From: Acidobacteriota bacterium
GTDB lineage: Bacteria > Acidobacteriota > Terriglobia > Acidiferrales > UBA7541
DNA length: 5,691 bases
NCBI GenBank assembly: GCA_003224135.1
Contig: QHYO01000237.1
Coordinates: 1 to 5,691 of the forward strand
Direction: 5' to 3'
Shown here: positions 1 through 5,540 of the stretch, piece by piece
How the letters are laid out: each line of letters opens with the position of its first letter
Position numbering within the stretch: the first letter of the stretch is position 1
The notes under the pieces: model-generated
Database searches by the model: none
Told to the model about the DNA's origin: nothing
Seen by the model: the letters and a program-made list of their open reading frames with translations, nothing else
Program-made: the position numbers and the translations under genes

Positions 1-540
1 ATTGTCGTAGTGGAACTTCGTGCCGGGCTCGAACTGCAAGTCGCCGCTGCAGAATTTTTTTACAAAATCGTCGACCGCGTAGTAGTTGCGCGAAACGTCG
101 GCAAAGAATTTGGGATCGTCGGTGTAGCTGGGGATTCCGGACGTGTGGCTAAGCAATTGGCTAATGGTAACTTTTGAGCCGATTTCCTGGCGGTAGTAGG
201 CGAGATAGTCGGAGATATGACCGTCGAGCTTGATGGAGCCCTTGGCCACCTGCTGCATGATCAGCATGGAAGTGAATCGCTTGGTGATGGAGCCAAGGCG
301 AAACTTCACGTCCGGCGTGTTAGGGATGCTCCACTCGCGATTGGCCAGGCCGTAACCCTTTTTGAAAATGACCTTGTCATGGTCCGAGACCAGCACGGTG
401 CCCGTAAATGAGCAGCAGTCTGCATACTGCGCCATGAACTTGTCGATTTTTGCGACGTTGTCGGGCGTGTCCGCGGCGTAAGCGGACGGAATTTGCCACA
501 GGAGAGTCAAAAGGAGAAGGCACAAGATCAATTTTTTCAC
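1..540 (-). CDS. Exported serine hydrolase, class C beta-lactamase/PBP-like fold (N-terminal 180 codons, runs off left edge)
   Basis: Read on the minus strand from the GTG at 540-538, this frame stays open for 180 codons to the window edge. Residues 1-22 form a signal peptide (K2K3, a leucine-rich core, then AYA before A23), so the enzyme is exported to the periplasm. The motif S84-I-T-K87 within RLGSITKRFTS fits the catalytic SxxK of the beta-lactamase/peptidase S12 family (PF00144), where Ser is the nucleophile and Lys the base. SQLLSHTSGIPSY (127-139) is the usual block after it, and Y178-D-N180 at the edge matches the second catalytic motif, YxN. The third motif and any C-terminal domain lie outside the window. 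An in-frame GTG four codons upstream is possible but lacks the well-spaced Shine-Dalgarno. Substrate cannot be predicted: the family spans beta-lactamases, D-amino-acid peptidases and esterases. An adjacent Cys pair (42-43) follows the signal region. The family call is strong; the function is open. Confidence 0.93.
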   Translation of the reverse strand, partial: MKKLILCLLLLTLLWQIPSAYAADTPDNVAKIDKFMAQYADCCSFTGTVLVSDHDKVIFKKGYGLANREWSIPNTPDVKFRLGSITKRFTSMLIMQQVAKGSIKLDGHISDYLAYYRQEIGSKVTISQLLSHTSGIPSYTDDPKFFADVSRNYYAVDDFVKKFCSGDLQFEPGTKFHYDN

Positions 541-890
541 GGTGGTCCTCACATCTAGAAATGGCCTTGCTTTGCGAGGCAGATTGTACATCCGGGACGT
601 CGGCGGCGCACCGCACCCATGCACCGTCCAGGGAGCCCGAATTCGTGGCTTCGAATTCCATAACCATCGCCCAAAGAGCCGCATTGGATACTGAGCTCAG
701 AGAAGGAGGCTCCAGCGGTTCATCGCAACCCGGAGATTCTCCTCGGAAAGTTTGTGCTGTTGCTTTCTGACAGTTGGGGCTGTACGTTTCGGACGCATTG
801 GTCATGGAAGCAACTTCTCCGGCAAGCCGGCTAATCAGTCTTTGAGACAGGGCATGAGAATTCTTTTGCACTTGGAGCTAGAATGCGAGG
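541..890. other. Intergenic region between the divergent serine hydrolase and ADOP remnant; no gene seen
   Basis: About 350 bases separate the serine hydrolase start (minus strand) from the permease remnant (plus strand). Open frames here have no recognisable domain and run antisense into the hydrolase, so I treat them as chance. The stretch should carry the hydrolase promoter; TACAAT on the minus strand (588-583) resembles a -10 box but has no matching -35. A small inverted repeat, GAATTCG at 639-645 and CGAATTC at 652-658 with a 6-nt loop, is present, but a repeat of this size is expected by chance a few times in a window this long. Confidence 0.5.
546..550 (-). promoter_or_regulatory. Shine-Dalgarno GAGGA for the serine hydrolase
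   Basis: On the minus strand GAGGA lies 5 nt before the GTG at 540-538. This spacing favours that GTG over the in-frame GTG at 552-550 and places the signal peptide's lysines right at the N-terminus. Confidence 0.6.
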
Positions 891-1085
891 ATGGTTCGCC
901 AAGAATGCATTGAGAACAGCCTGCATTCGATTTTCTCGGACTGCCGCTTCGCTCTCCGCCAACTTCGCAAATCACCGGGCTTCGCCGTCACTGCAGTTCT
1001 CACGCTCGCCCTTGGCATCGGCTCCACTACAGCCATTTTCAGTGTCGTCAACGGCGTTCTACTCAATCCCTATCCCTATAAGAAT
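891..1085 (+). pseudogene. 5' remnant of an ADOP-type (MacB/FtsX-like) ABC transporter permease
   Basis: From ATG 891 the translation matches the very conserved N-terminus of acidobacterial duplicated orphan permeases: [15 protein letters not shown] (17-31), a first membrane helix [20 protein letters not shown] (34-53), then [12 protein letters not shown] (54-65). Full members are roughly 800 residues, with two FtsX-type permease domains and MacB-like periplasmic domains. Here the similarity stops after Asn65, and the frame continues into DNA antisense to the next gene, ending at a TAG near 1191. About 92% of the protein is therefore missing; I do not see it elsewhere in the window. The start is uncertain: GGAG at 874-877 is 13 nt upstream, a little far, and GAGG directly abuts the ATG. 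The stub keeps only a cytoplasmic lead and one membrane helix, so it cannot work as a transporter. Family is clear from the motif; loss by rearrangement rather than misassembly is inference. Confidence 0.85.
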
Positions 1086-1106
1086 AACCAGAGGCGCTTC
1101 CGGTTG

Positions 1107-1635
1107 TTAGGCCGCGACGTGATACTCGCTCTTAACCAGGCCGCTCGGATAGTGCTGCGTTGCTACGTGACGGAGACGCAGATCGCGCGTTAGAGCGCCG
1201 AAGAGAGGAATTCCGTCGCCTATGAGCACAGGGACGCGGGTGATAATGAGGCGCTCGACGAGCCCTGCGCGCAAGAACCCTTGAATCGTGATCCCTCCGT
1301 CTACGTACAGGTTGTGCGCACCGCTAGCCGCGAGTTTCGAAACGATCTCAGCCGGAGGCCCGGCCATCTGTTCCAGAACGGCCGGCCCCACGGGCCGCAG
1401 ATAAATCGACGGGTCTACTGCTCAGGACCACTACGCGCTTGTTGCCATATGGCCAGACCGCAAAGTTCAGCACAGTCTCGAAGGTCTTGCGGCCTATCAC
1501 TAGCGCATCGACGCTGGCCATGAACTCGTCGTAGCCGTGGGACTCGCCGCCTCCCGCCGGCAGAAAATCGAGATCGCCGTTCGGTCGTGCAATGAAGCCG
1601 TCGACACTGGTCCCAACAAAGACTGATACAGTCAT
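1107..1635 (-). pseudogene. Dihydrofolate reductase-like protein (RibD C-terminal family), broken by a frameshift
   Basis: Two overlapping minus-strand frames make up one protein. The first, from ATG 1635, reads MTVSVFVGTSVDGFIARPNG, then DLDFLP (21-26), DALVIGRKTFETV (43-55) and VVVLSSRPVDLSAARG (68-83). The second resumes with AVLEQMAGPPAEIVSKL, then LYVDGGITIQGFLRAG and ITRVPVLIGDGIPLFG, ending [12 protein letters not shown] at a TAA at 1109-1107. These are hallmarks of the RibD_C/YwjB-like group (PF01872), NADPH-binding reductases with a DHFR fold; VDGG is the typical strand-turn of the nucleotide site. Joined, they give 174-175 residues, the usual full length, so only the reading phase is lost. 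The shift falls in GGCCGGCC at 1380-1387, either a 4-nt duplication or one extra G. Most members have no known substrate, and this is not the folate-pathway FolA. It may be intact if the shift is a sequencing error. Confidence 0.88.
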
Positions 1636-1641
1636 CGTAGA

Positions 1642-1647
1642 CTCCTC
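1642..1647 (-). promoter_or_regulatory. Shine-Dalgarno GAGGAG for the DHFR-like gene
   Basis: GAGGAG on the minus strand sits 6 nt before the ATG at 1635-1633. This near-ideal site fixes the start and shows that the 5' end of the gene is still well preserved despite the downstream frameshift. Confidence 0.75.
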
Positions 1648-2160
1648 ACCTGCTAGAGCATTTGGAGCAATTTCTAAGCGATCTGGATCTTTTTGATCAT
1701 CTGGTCCGAGAGAATAAAATTAGCCAAGCGACTTACAGTTCGTGGAGCGGGAGTCGTCAACCGGCCCTGGCGGCGCCAAGCCGAGCTTTGCTCCCTGCGA
1801 GCAAGCGCGATTCGCGTTCTTGTCGTAAATCCGGATGTCCCGATTCTTCAAGACTACTTCAAACCTGGTACGCATCGCCACGGCGCTGCCAGCCGTAGTC
1901 CACTTCTGTGTTTTGGTACGGGCCAACGCTAGAGCGATAGGTGGGTTCGCGACAAAATGCGACAACCTCAATGCCGGAGTGGACGTCATTGACGGGTTCC
2001 CGTGAAGAAGGGAATCAGAAAGTTTCATGCTTTCCAGGCACCACATCGATTGTGCGTAGTTGCCGCTCGCTTCTTGCTCACTCTTCTCCACCAAGGGCGT
2101 CCATCGAACTGGGGTGTAAGGCCGACGCGGGGCCGGGGCGATTGTCTGAGGTCCACGTTG
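1648..2160. other. Intergenic stretch of about 510 bases with no recognisable gene
   Basis: This lies upstream of two diverging genes, the DHFR-like gene (minus) and the DUF2911 gene (plus), so promoters for both are expected, but I see no convincing -35/-10 pair. Several frames stay open for 55-125 codons on either strand, and none shows a family motif, a good ribosome site or a signal peptide. The best short candidate is a 56-codon plus-strand frame from ATG 1835 to TGA 2003-2005 with a hydrophobic centre (VRIATALPAVVHFCVLV), but it has only a weak upstream CGG and I do not recognise it. A short dyad, ACGGG-TT-CCCGT at 1992-2003, is at chance level. Confidence 0.45.
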
Positions 2161-2162
2161 AG

Positions 2163-2167
2163 AGGAG
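2163..2167 (+). promoter_or_regulatory. Shine-Dalgarno AGGAG for the DUF2911 gene
   Basis: AGGAG lies 10 nt before ATG 2178 within a purine-rich run. The frame is open another 79 codons upstream, so this site together with the signal peptide right after 2178 decides the start. Confidence 0.65.
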
Positions 2168-2177
2168 AAGTTCGATC

Positions 2178-3263
2178 ATGCGCAACGTGTGGAAGTGTGT
2201 TCTTTCCATTCTGGTGGGGTGTGGAGCACTGGCGGGGAATGCCGGTGCGCAATTCAAGAACGGGAGTCAGCCGACGGAGCTGAATATTCCGCGTGCAAGC
2301 CAGCGCGGGACCGTAACGCAAAGGATTGGGCTCACGGATATCACCATTACTTATCACAGACCATCGGTCGGCGGGCGGGAGATCTGGGGCAAGACGGTGC
2401 CCTATGGAAAGGTGTGGCGCGCGGGCGCGAACGAGAATACGACGATTACTTTTACCGATGACGTTTCCATCGAAGGAAAACCACTGCCGGCGGGGAGCTA
2501 CGGATTGCACGCCATCCCGGACAAGGATCAGTGGACGATTATCTTCTCCAAGAATTCGACGTCCTGGGGCAGCTTCAGCTATGACGAGAAAGAGGACGCG
2601 CTGCGCGTGACGGTGAAACCGCGCGCGGCGGAATCGTTTGAGGTACTGACGTACGTTTTCGATGACATCAAGCCTGATTCCGCGGCCGCAACTCTGCGAT
2701 GGGAGAAGCTGGCCATCCCTTTCCACGTTTCCGTAGACGTGAAAGCCGTGGTATTGAAGAGCATCAAGAATGAACTGCGGAGTGTGGGCGGGTTTACCTG
2801 GGCCGGATACGACGAGGCGGCGCAGTGGTGCCTGGACAACAATTACAACCTGGAAGAAGCGCTGAAGTGGGAAGACACCTCGATTCAAAATGAGGAACGC
2901 TTCGAGAACCTGGAAACCAAATCGCGCATCCTCGATGCCATGGGCCGCAAAGATGACGCCGCGAAAGCGTACTCGACGGCCTTTGAGAAAGCCACCGCCC
3001 TTCAGCTCTATGTTTACGCCCGAGGCATTCAGCGGCAGGGGAATGCCAAGCGCGCCTTCGAGCTTTATCCCCAAGTTCCGAAGAAGGATGCGAACCACTG
3101 GGTCAGCCACTTGGCGCTGGCACGGATCTCGTCTAACACAGGTGACTTTCCGACAGCTGCCAAAGAGATGACACAGGCAATCAGCGGGGCGCCGGATGCG
3201 ACAAAGCCATTTCTTCAGCCTCTTCTGAAGCGTCTGGAGGCGAAAGACGACATCAACAAGTAG
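2178..3263 (+). CDS. Secreted DUF2911 protein with helical, TPR-like C-terminal part
   Basis: A 361-residue protein. Residues 1-24 are a signal peptide (R2, K6, a hydrophobic stretch, AGA before Q25), so it is exported. Residues about 40-187 match DUF2911: the opening SQRGTVTQRIGLTDITITYHRP, VGGREIWGKTVPYGKVWRAG (64-83), ANENTTITF (84-92), the central LPAGSYGLHAIP (103-114), W119TIIFSK125, and a closing LRWEKLAIPFHV (173-184). This domain is frequent in Acidobacteriota and Bacteroidota and has no established biochemical role that I know. Residues 188-361 are predicted mostly helical; AMGRKDDAAKAYSTAFEKA (254-272) and NTGDFPTAAKEMTQAI are helix-turn-helix units typical of tetratricopeptide repeats, suggesting a protein-binding scaffold. 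The upstream open extension has no export signal and was rejected as coding. It is a single gene on its strand, with a convergent neighbour 80 nt beyond the stop. Domain call is confident; function is unknown. Confidence 0.93.
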   Translation: MRNVWKCVLSILVGCGALAGNAGAQFKNGSQPTELNIPRASQRGTVTQRIGLTDITITYHRPSVGGREIWGKTVPYGKVWRAGANENTTITFTDDVSIEGKPLPAGSYGLHAIPDKDQWTIIFSKNSTSWGSFSYDEKEDALRVTVKPRAAESFEVLTYVFDDIKPDSAAATLRWEKLAIPFHVSVDVKAVVLKSIKNELRSVGGFTWAGYDEAAQWCLDNNYNLEEALKWEDTSIQNEERFENLETKSRILDAMGRKDDAAKAYSTAFEKATALQLYVYARGIQRQGNAKRAFELYPQVPKKDANHWVSHLALARISSNTGDFPTAAKEMTQAISGAPDATKPFLQPLLKRLEAKDDINK

Positions 3264-3320
3264 ATGGAGTCCCTGAGGTGGGTGCCATGGCCGCTCCAGC
3301 GAAATTTCGTGTTGATGTCG
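3248..3320. repeat. 11-bp perfect inverted repeat spanning the DUF2911 stop codon in the convergent gap
   Basis: CGACATCAACA at 3248-3258 is the exact reverse complement of TGTTGATGTCG at 3310-3320, with 51 nt between the arms. The left arm is the last codons of the DUF2911 gene and the right arm is noncoding, just before the 3' end of the convergent kinase gene. Inside are smaller dyads: TGGAG 3265-3269 with CTCCA 3294-3298, and the palindrome GCCATGGC 3284-3291. No T-run follows either arm, so it is not a standard intrinsic terminator, but it could fold into a two-way 3' hairpin or block read-through. Confidence 0.55.
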
Positions 3321-3343
3321 CCATGCGTGAGCCTTGAAGTATT

Positions 3344-3814
3344 TTATTGCGCCACATTTCGCACCCTATCGGTTGTGAATTCCGTCCTGACGTCGAAGCG
3401 ATTTTCGGGAGAAATTGTCACTACATGGACCGCATCGATGTCTTCCTCTTGCGTTGGAACTTGCAGCTTGCGGAAGGTTGCGGCGACGCCGGGAACGGGA
3501 ATCTTCTCTTTCCCGCCTCGCTGGTTGTTTCGCCGAATCGCATCGCGCAGAGAAGTTTCAAAGAAGTAGACCACCACGCGAAATCTTGCTGCCCGCGCCG
3601 GCGCAATGTATCGCGCTCGGTCGCTTGACGATGGATTCGTGTTGTCGATCACAAACGATTGTCTGCCCTGCAGGCAGGCGGCAAGGAGAAGCTGTTCCCG
3701 CTGCCGCGTTCGCAGCATATCCAGGCTTATGCGAACGTGACTTTCAGAGAAACGCTCGCGATAGAAAGATGTCTTTCCCGAGCCTTGAACGCCAACGAAA
3801 ATTATTGCCTCCAT
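3344..3814 (-). CDS. Small stand-alone P-loop kinase, T4 polynucleotide-kinase-like (AAA_33 type)
   Basis: A 156-residue protein starting at ATG 3814. The Walker A motif is G8-V-Q-G-S-G-K14-T15, directly after a hydrophobic strand (AIIFVG). D32 and R35 in SLDMLR have the same D-x-x-R spacing as the catalytic Asp35 and Arg38 of T4 polynucleotide kinase. A second strand, FVIDNTNPSSSDRARY (54-69), and VVVYFFETSLRDAIRRNNQR (80-99) with its lid-like arginines complete a kinase fold that phosphorylates a 5'-OH or another small hydroxyl. There is no phosphatase or ligase domain, unlike T4 Pnkp or bacterial Pnkp, so it is a single-domain enzyme; zeta-toxin-type kinases are related but longer. It begins 7 nt after the stop of the upstream gene and has no Shine-Dalgarno of its own, so translational coupling is likely. 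Fold call is strong; nucleic acid as substrate is inference. Confidence 0.87.
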   Translation of the reverse strand: MEAIIFVGVQGSGKTSFYRERFSESHVRISLDMLRTRQREQLLLAACLQGRQSFVIDNTNPSSSDRARYIAPARAARFRVVVYFFETSLRDAIRRNNQRGGKEKIPVPGVAATFRKLQVPTQEEDIDAVHVVTISPENRFDVRTEFTTDRVRNVAQ

Positions 3815-3821
3815 TGGCGCA

Positions 3822-4517
3822 CTACAGACCGGGCGTTTCGACCGGTCCGATCAAGACGTCCGATCTTTTGAGCTTTGGCAACTTTGCAGGCCGCGCACCG
3901 TTGCGCGCAGCTCCGGCCACTGGAACATATTTCAATTGAACCTGATCGCGTGCACTGCGCAAGAGCAACCCGCCGCGGCTCATATCTCCACGCCCGACAA
4001 ATTCCGCGGGAAACATCAGCCTCTCTCCAAAAATGCCAAGGAGAGGCTCAACGTATTTTGATGTTGCGACGCTGCCCAGCAGCACGATCTCGCAATGATC
4101 TCCGCCATGATCGCGCAACTCTTCGAGCGTGAACAGTCTGTCCGGCGAAACCAGGCCTCCCGAAGCGGTGATCACTACCACACCCGGAACCCCTGGTGGC
4201 GGGTCGGCGTAAGCTCGCGCATAGGCTAACTTGCCTCGAAAATACAAACCGCTAATGAAGGTGAAAATTTCTCCAAGAGGTACTCCCCCGTTGCGAAGGC
4301 GGTCGGCCATGGGCGACTGGACGGCGTCTTTCAAGAGCAAGTTTCCACGGAGGCCGGATGCATTTGCCGGCGAGAGCAAGAAAATTCGACGCCGAGTGGA
4401 TCGCAAGAAGAGGGCTCTCTCGGGGAAACCGCTCTCTGAGGGAATGTTACCGATTAACTTGATCCTTTTGCTTTGCATCTCTGCGGTTGCGACAATCTCG
4501 GCAACAAATCTAATCAT
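3822..4517 (-). CDS. Conserved-looking protein of unknown function, first gene of the kinase operon
   Basis: The frame from ATG 4517 encodes up to 231 residues and ends at TAG 3824-3822, 7 nt before the kinase. I cannot assign a named family. The segment RRIFLLSPANASGLRGNLLL (43-62), then GGVPLGEIFTFISGLYFRGK (77-96), VVVITASGGL (113-122), IVLLGSVATSKYVEPLL (144-160) and FGERLMFPAEFVGRGDMSRGG (163-183) look like a folded alpha/beta enzyme core with glycine-rich turns; GRGDMSRGGLLLR could be a binding loop. The composition is globular, with no signal peptide or clear membrane span. The start is uncertain: the first 40 residues look unlike the rest, no Shine-Dalgarno precedes ATG 4517, and the real start may be Met14 (ATG 4478) or a TTG at Leu38 (4406-4404) just before the conserved-looking core. 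A role in nucleotide or nucleic-acid handling is suggested only by its kinase partner. Confidence 0.78.
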   Translation of the reverse strand: MIRFVAEIVATAEMQSKRIKLIGNIPSESGFPERALFLRSTRRRIFLLSPANASGLRGNLLLKDAVQSPMADRLRNGGVPLGEIFTFISGLYFRGKLAYARAYADPPPGVPGVVVITASGGLVSPDRLFTLEELRDHGGDHCEIVLLGSVATSKYVEPLLGIFGERLMFPAEFVGRGDMSRGGLLLRSARDQVQLKYVPVAGAARNGARPAKLPKLKRSDVLIGPVETPGL

Positions 4518-4640
4518 AGCGCAACACTGAGGATGGGGAAAATGCGCAAGTCATGGGCACTTTGAAGCAAAGCCGTGGTGGAGAGCCTGCTCGGCAGAAA
4601 CGTGACTTGTTGGTCGGACTGGGCTCTAAATGACTTCGGG
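4518..4640. other. Divergent intergenic gap between the kinase operon and the DUF420 gene
   Basis: About 120 bases (60 if the GTG at 4575 is the DUF420 start) must hold promoters for both directions. TTGTTG at about 4606-4611 followed by TAAATG at 4626-4631 is a poor promoter match (short spacer), and I see no operator-like dyad. No gene is supported here. Confidence 0.35.
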
Positions 4641-5207
4641 ATGGATTTTTGTGATTTAATTGTCAGCGTGGAACAGGCTCAAATCAGTCCGCGCCCGGTA
4701 GTCGGAGCGATCATCGTGGTGAGCGGGGTCGCTGTGTCATTCCTGCTGTGGCTGCTGTACGTCCATCATGCTTCGGCTGATTTCACCGGACGCTGGATGT
4801 TTTTGCCGACTCTTAACGCACTTCTGAACGGATTGTGCGCGATTGCGCTCTGCGTGGGATTGTATTTCATCAAACATCACAGCAGGGAAGCGCATCGCAG
4901 GAGCATGCTGCTGGCTTTCGCGTTCTCGTCCGTCTTTCTCATCAGCTACGTTGTGAACCACGCGCTGCACGGCGACACGATTTTTCCCGGCCATGGCCCG
5001 GTGCGCACTCTGTACCTTTCCATTTTAGCCAGCCACGTAATCCTTTCCATCGTCGCGCTGCCGATGGTGCTCACGACGTTCTTTCTCTCGCTGACCGGCC
5101 GATTCACAATGCACCGCCGAATTGCGCGTTTCACGTTTCCCATTTGGCTCTACGTTTCGATCACCGGCGTGGTGGTTTTTGTTTTCCTCAAAATGTATGC
5201 GTACTAG
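4641..5207 (+). CDS. DUF420 multi-pass membrane protein (CtaM/YozB-like)
   Basis: From ATG 4641 the product is 188 residues with about five membrane helices: roughly 20-42 (VVGAIIVVSGVAVSFLLWLL), 57-77, 88-106, 122-148 and 167-184. Family signs are the F-LPTLNALLN segment before helix 2, EAHRRSMLLAF (83-93), SSVFLISYVVNHALHG (96-111), PVRTLYLSILASHVILS and the near-invariant ending GRFTMHRRIARFTFPIWLYVSITGVVVF. Histidines at 85, 107, 110, 118, 132 and 158 are candidates for metal or haem contact. DUF420 includes CtaM (YozB), which is needed for active haem-copper oxidase in Firmicutes; no oxidase genes are visible here, so that role is by analogy. The frame is open further upstream to GTG 4575 (210 residues), and GTG 4668 is another option; none has a good ribosome site. 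It is divergent from the kinase operon. Confidence 0.88.
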   Translation: MDFCDLIVSVEQAQISPRPVVGAIIVVSGVAVSFLLWLLYVHHASADFTGRWMFLPTLNALLNGLCAIALCVGLYFIKHHSREAHRRSMLLAFAFSSVFLISYVVNHALHGDTIFPGHGPVRTLYLSILASHVILSIVALPMVLTTFFLSLTGRFTMHRRIARFTFPIWLYVSITGVVVFVFLKMYAY

Positions 5208-5540
5208 CTATTCACTGGTGCCTCAGCAAACTGACTAAAAACTCGGCCGGGCATTTGCGGTAATCGTCTATGATGCAGCCAGACCCCCAACGACTCGGAT
5301 GCCAATGGAAAAGGCATCGGAGCTCGTTTCGTGCAATAAATAGATTACTCCTGGACAGATCCCATCAGCTCTCTCCAGAGAGACATCGCATTTTGTGGGT
5401 TCGAATAGGGTTCCCTCAATGGGTCGCGCCCGAATCCGGCACAGTGTCAGGTTTCGAACGAACACGGTGGGAACACGTCCGCAAAAACTGACGTTACCCT
5501 CCGTGCGGAAATCTAAGATCCACGCACTACCGGTTGCGGT
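5208..5540. other. Convergent intergenic region, about 330 bases, no gene supported
   Basis: This lies between the 3' ends of the DUF420 gene (plus) and the TamB-like gene (minus). Open frames of 65-73 codons exist on both strands but show no motif, no ribosome site and arginine/histidine-rich or random-looking composition. Two small hairpins are present, GATGCC/GGCATC (5298-5303 and 5313-5318, 9-nt loop) and CTCTC-TCCA-GAGAG (5369-5382); neither is followed by a T-run, so I call no terminator. Confidence 0.5.

Noticed and set aside
639..658. Inverted repeat GAATTCG-6 nt-CGAATTC in the divergent gap as an operator
   Set aside because: A 7-bp dyad with a short loop is expected a few times by chance in this length, and no regulator gene is nearby.
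377..871. 164-codon minus-strand open frame overlapping the serine hydrolase start
   Set aside because: It is in a different frame from the hydrolase, whose catalytic motifs and signal peptide are clear, and it has no recognisable domain.
1655..1720. Short imperfect repeats around GATC and GAGCA as a mobile-element end
   Set aside because: The repeats are 5-6 bp, imperfect, have no partner at a second end, and no transposase is present.
1835..2005. 56-codon plus-strand small open frame with a hydrophobic centre
   Set aside because: Third-position GC is only moderately raised, there is no real ribosome site and no recognisable family; kept only as a note.
1941..2177. 79-codon in-frame upstream extension of the DUF2911 protein
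   Set aside because: It has no ribosome site or family similarity, whereas ATG 2178 has AGGAG upstream and is directly followed by a clean signal peptide.
2025..3110. A 361-codon open frame on the minus strand
   Set aside because: It lies wholly antisense to the DUF2911 gene, has no family motif and an arginine-rich, random-looking composition; it is a side effect of the codon use of the true gene.
3415..3939. 174-codon plus-strand open frame
   Set aside because: Antisense to the kinase and the end of its upstream partner; no motif, and the minus-strand frame has Walker A and other kinase features.
5298..5318. Hairpin GATGCC/GGCATC as terminator of the DUF420 gene
   Set aside because: Only 6 bp with a 9-nt loop, about 90 nt past the stop and not followed by a T-run.
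5394..5420. Sequence resembling a tRNA T-arm (GTGGGTTCGAATAGGG)
   Set aside because: The loop GTTCGAAT is present but the 3' half does not pair with the 5' half, and no acceptor stem or anticodon arm can be drawn around it.
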